Origin: an uncultured Clostridia bacterium
GTDB lineage: Bacteria; Bacillota; Clostridia; Christensenellales; UBA1242
Reading direction: 5' to 3'
DNA length: 64,000 nt
NCBI GenBank assembly: GCA_937925475.1
Contig: CALEWH010000021.1
Span: 1 to 64,000 of the forward strand
This document shows, piece by piece, positions 63,753 through 64,000 of this stretch; position 1 is the first letter of the stretch; the number at the start of each line of letters is the position of its first letter. The notes beneath the pieces were generated by a model. That model saw only the letters and a program-made list of their open reading frames with translations, searched no databases and was not told where the DNA came from. The position numbers were made by a program, and so were the translations under genes.

Positions 63753-64000
63753 AACTTAGTACGCCTTTTATTTTTTGCAATATTTTACTTTCCAATCTAC
63801 TAATTTGTACCTGACTTACTCCAAGTTCTTCGGCTATTTCTTTTTGTGTTTTATCACGAAAATACCTTAATATGATGATTTTTTTATCTCTTGGTGGCAA
63901 GTCTTGTATTACTTTATAAAGCATATGATTTTCCATATCTTTATCAAGCGACTCTTCGCCTTCGACTTTATCAAATAAGGTCATATCTTTGCCATCATCA
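63751..64000 (-). CDS. Sporulation RNA polymerase sigma factor, C-terminal part (SigF/SigG)
   Basis: The gene runs off the window's right edge; 82 codons are visible. They begin with DDGKDMTLFDKVEGEE, a region 3-4 junction typical of SigF/SigG. Region 4 follows with LPPRDKKIIILRYFRDKTQKE and the helix-turn-helix IAEELGVSQVQISRLESKIL. The visible ATG at 63984 is internal, not the true start. In Bacillus sigF lies directly upstream of spoVA, as here apart from the lipoprotein gene, so SigF is favoured; SigG cannot be excluded. Confidence 0.85.
   Translation of the reverse strand, partial: DDGKDMTLFDKVEGEESLDKDMENHMLYKVIQDLPPRDKKIIILRYFRDKTQKEIAEELGVSQVQISRLESKILQKIKGVLS

Overview
The window looks like a chromosomal segment of an A+T-rich, spore-forming low-GC Gram-positive (Bacillota, most likely an uncultured Clostridia-type lineage). 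Three things support this: classic Firmicutes gene orders (ytxC-thrS-infC-rpmI-rplT; yebC-ruvCAB-queA-tgt-yajC-secDF-recJ-rel-hemZ; rpsO-pnp-ylxY-spoIIIE-rimO-pgsA-cinA-recA; miaB-mutS-mutL-miaA-lexA), sporulation genes (spoVAC/D/E, yunB, a sporulation sigma factor, spoIIIE, ylxY, a ytxC-like gene), and sigma-A promoters close to TTGACA-17-TATAAT. TAA, TAG and TGA are all used as stops, so nothing suggests a recoded genetic code. I could not run any search, so family names come from reading motifs and gene order.

Layout. 0-0.35 kb: the left edge carries an exact 55-bp inverted copy of part of argS, so it is either an assembly junction or an inversion scar. 0.35-8.2 kb: a serine-palmitoyltransferase-like enzyme, argS, a ytxC-like gene, thrS, an orphan gene on the opposite strand, and the infC-rpmI-rplT operon behind an L20-type attenuator. 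8.3-23.9 kb: a 23S-type rRNA methyltransferase, yebC, ruvCAB, queuosine genes, the Sec accessory genes, recJ, a long alarmone synthetase and hemZ. 24-36.9 kb: rpsO, pnp, ylxY-like, spoIIIE, rimO, pgsA, a cinA-like gene, recA and a class A penicillin-binding protein. 37-45.6 kb: miaB-mutS-mutL-miaA, then lexA and a tyrosine recombinase on the other strand. 45.7-53.9 kb is the most accessory-looking part: an unidentified protein with a possible degenerate nucleotidyltransferase fold, a 394-bp noncoding stretch rich in inverted repeats, a YgjP-like metallopeptidase, a membrane-anchored PadR-like regulator, a VTT-domain membrane protein and an ABC exporter-type pair. 54-64 kb: RNase HI, tRNA-Trp, rny, thiI with its cysteine desulfurase, yunB, spoVAC-D-E, a large Asn-rich lipoprotein and the 3' part of a sporulation sigma factor.

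Common themes. Several housekeeping proteins keep their genomic place and overall fold but appear to have lost key residues. SecD and SecF lack the acidic TM4 motif, the Rel protein lacks every metal ligand of its hydrolase domain, the CinA-like protein lacks the signature of its N-terminal domain, and ThrRS lacks the TGS domain. DNA repair forms a visible SOS unit: lexA has a near-perfect 12-bp-arm palindrome overlapping a consensus promoter, and recA carries the same 12-base core just downstream of its -10. Near the PadR gene an 11-base word, TTTGCATAGTA, recurs four times in noncoding DNA and is a candidate operator. I see no CRISPR array, insertion sequence or prophage.
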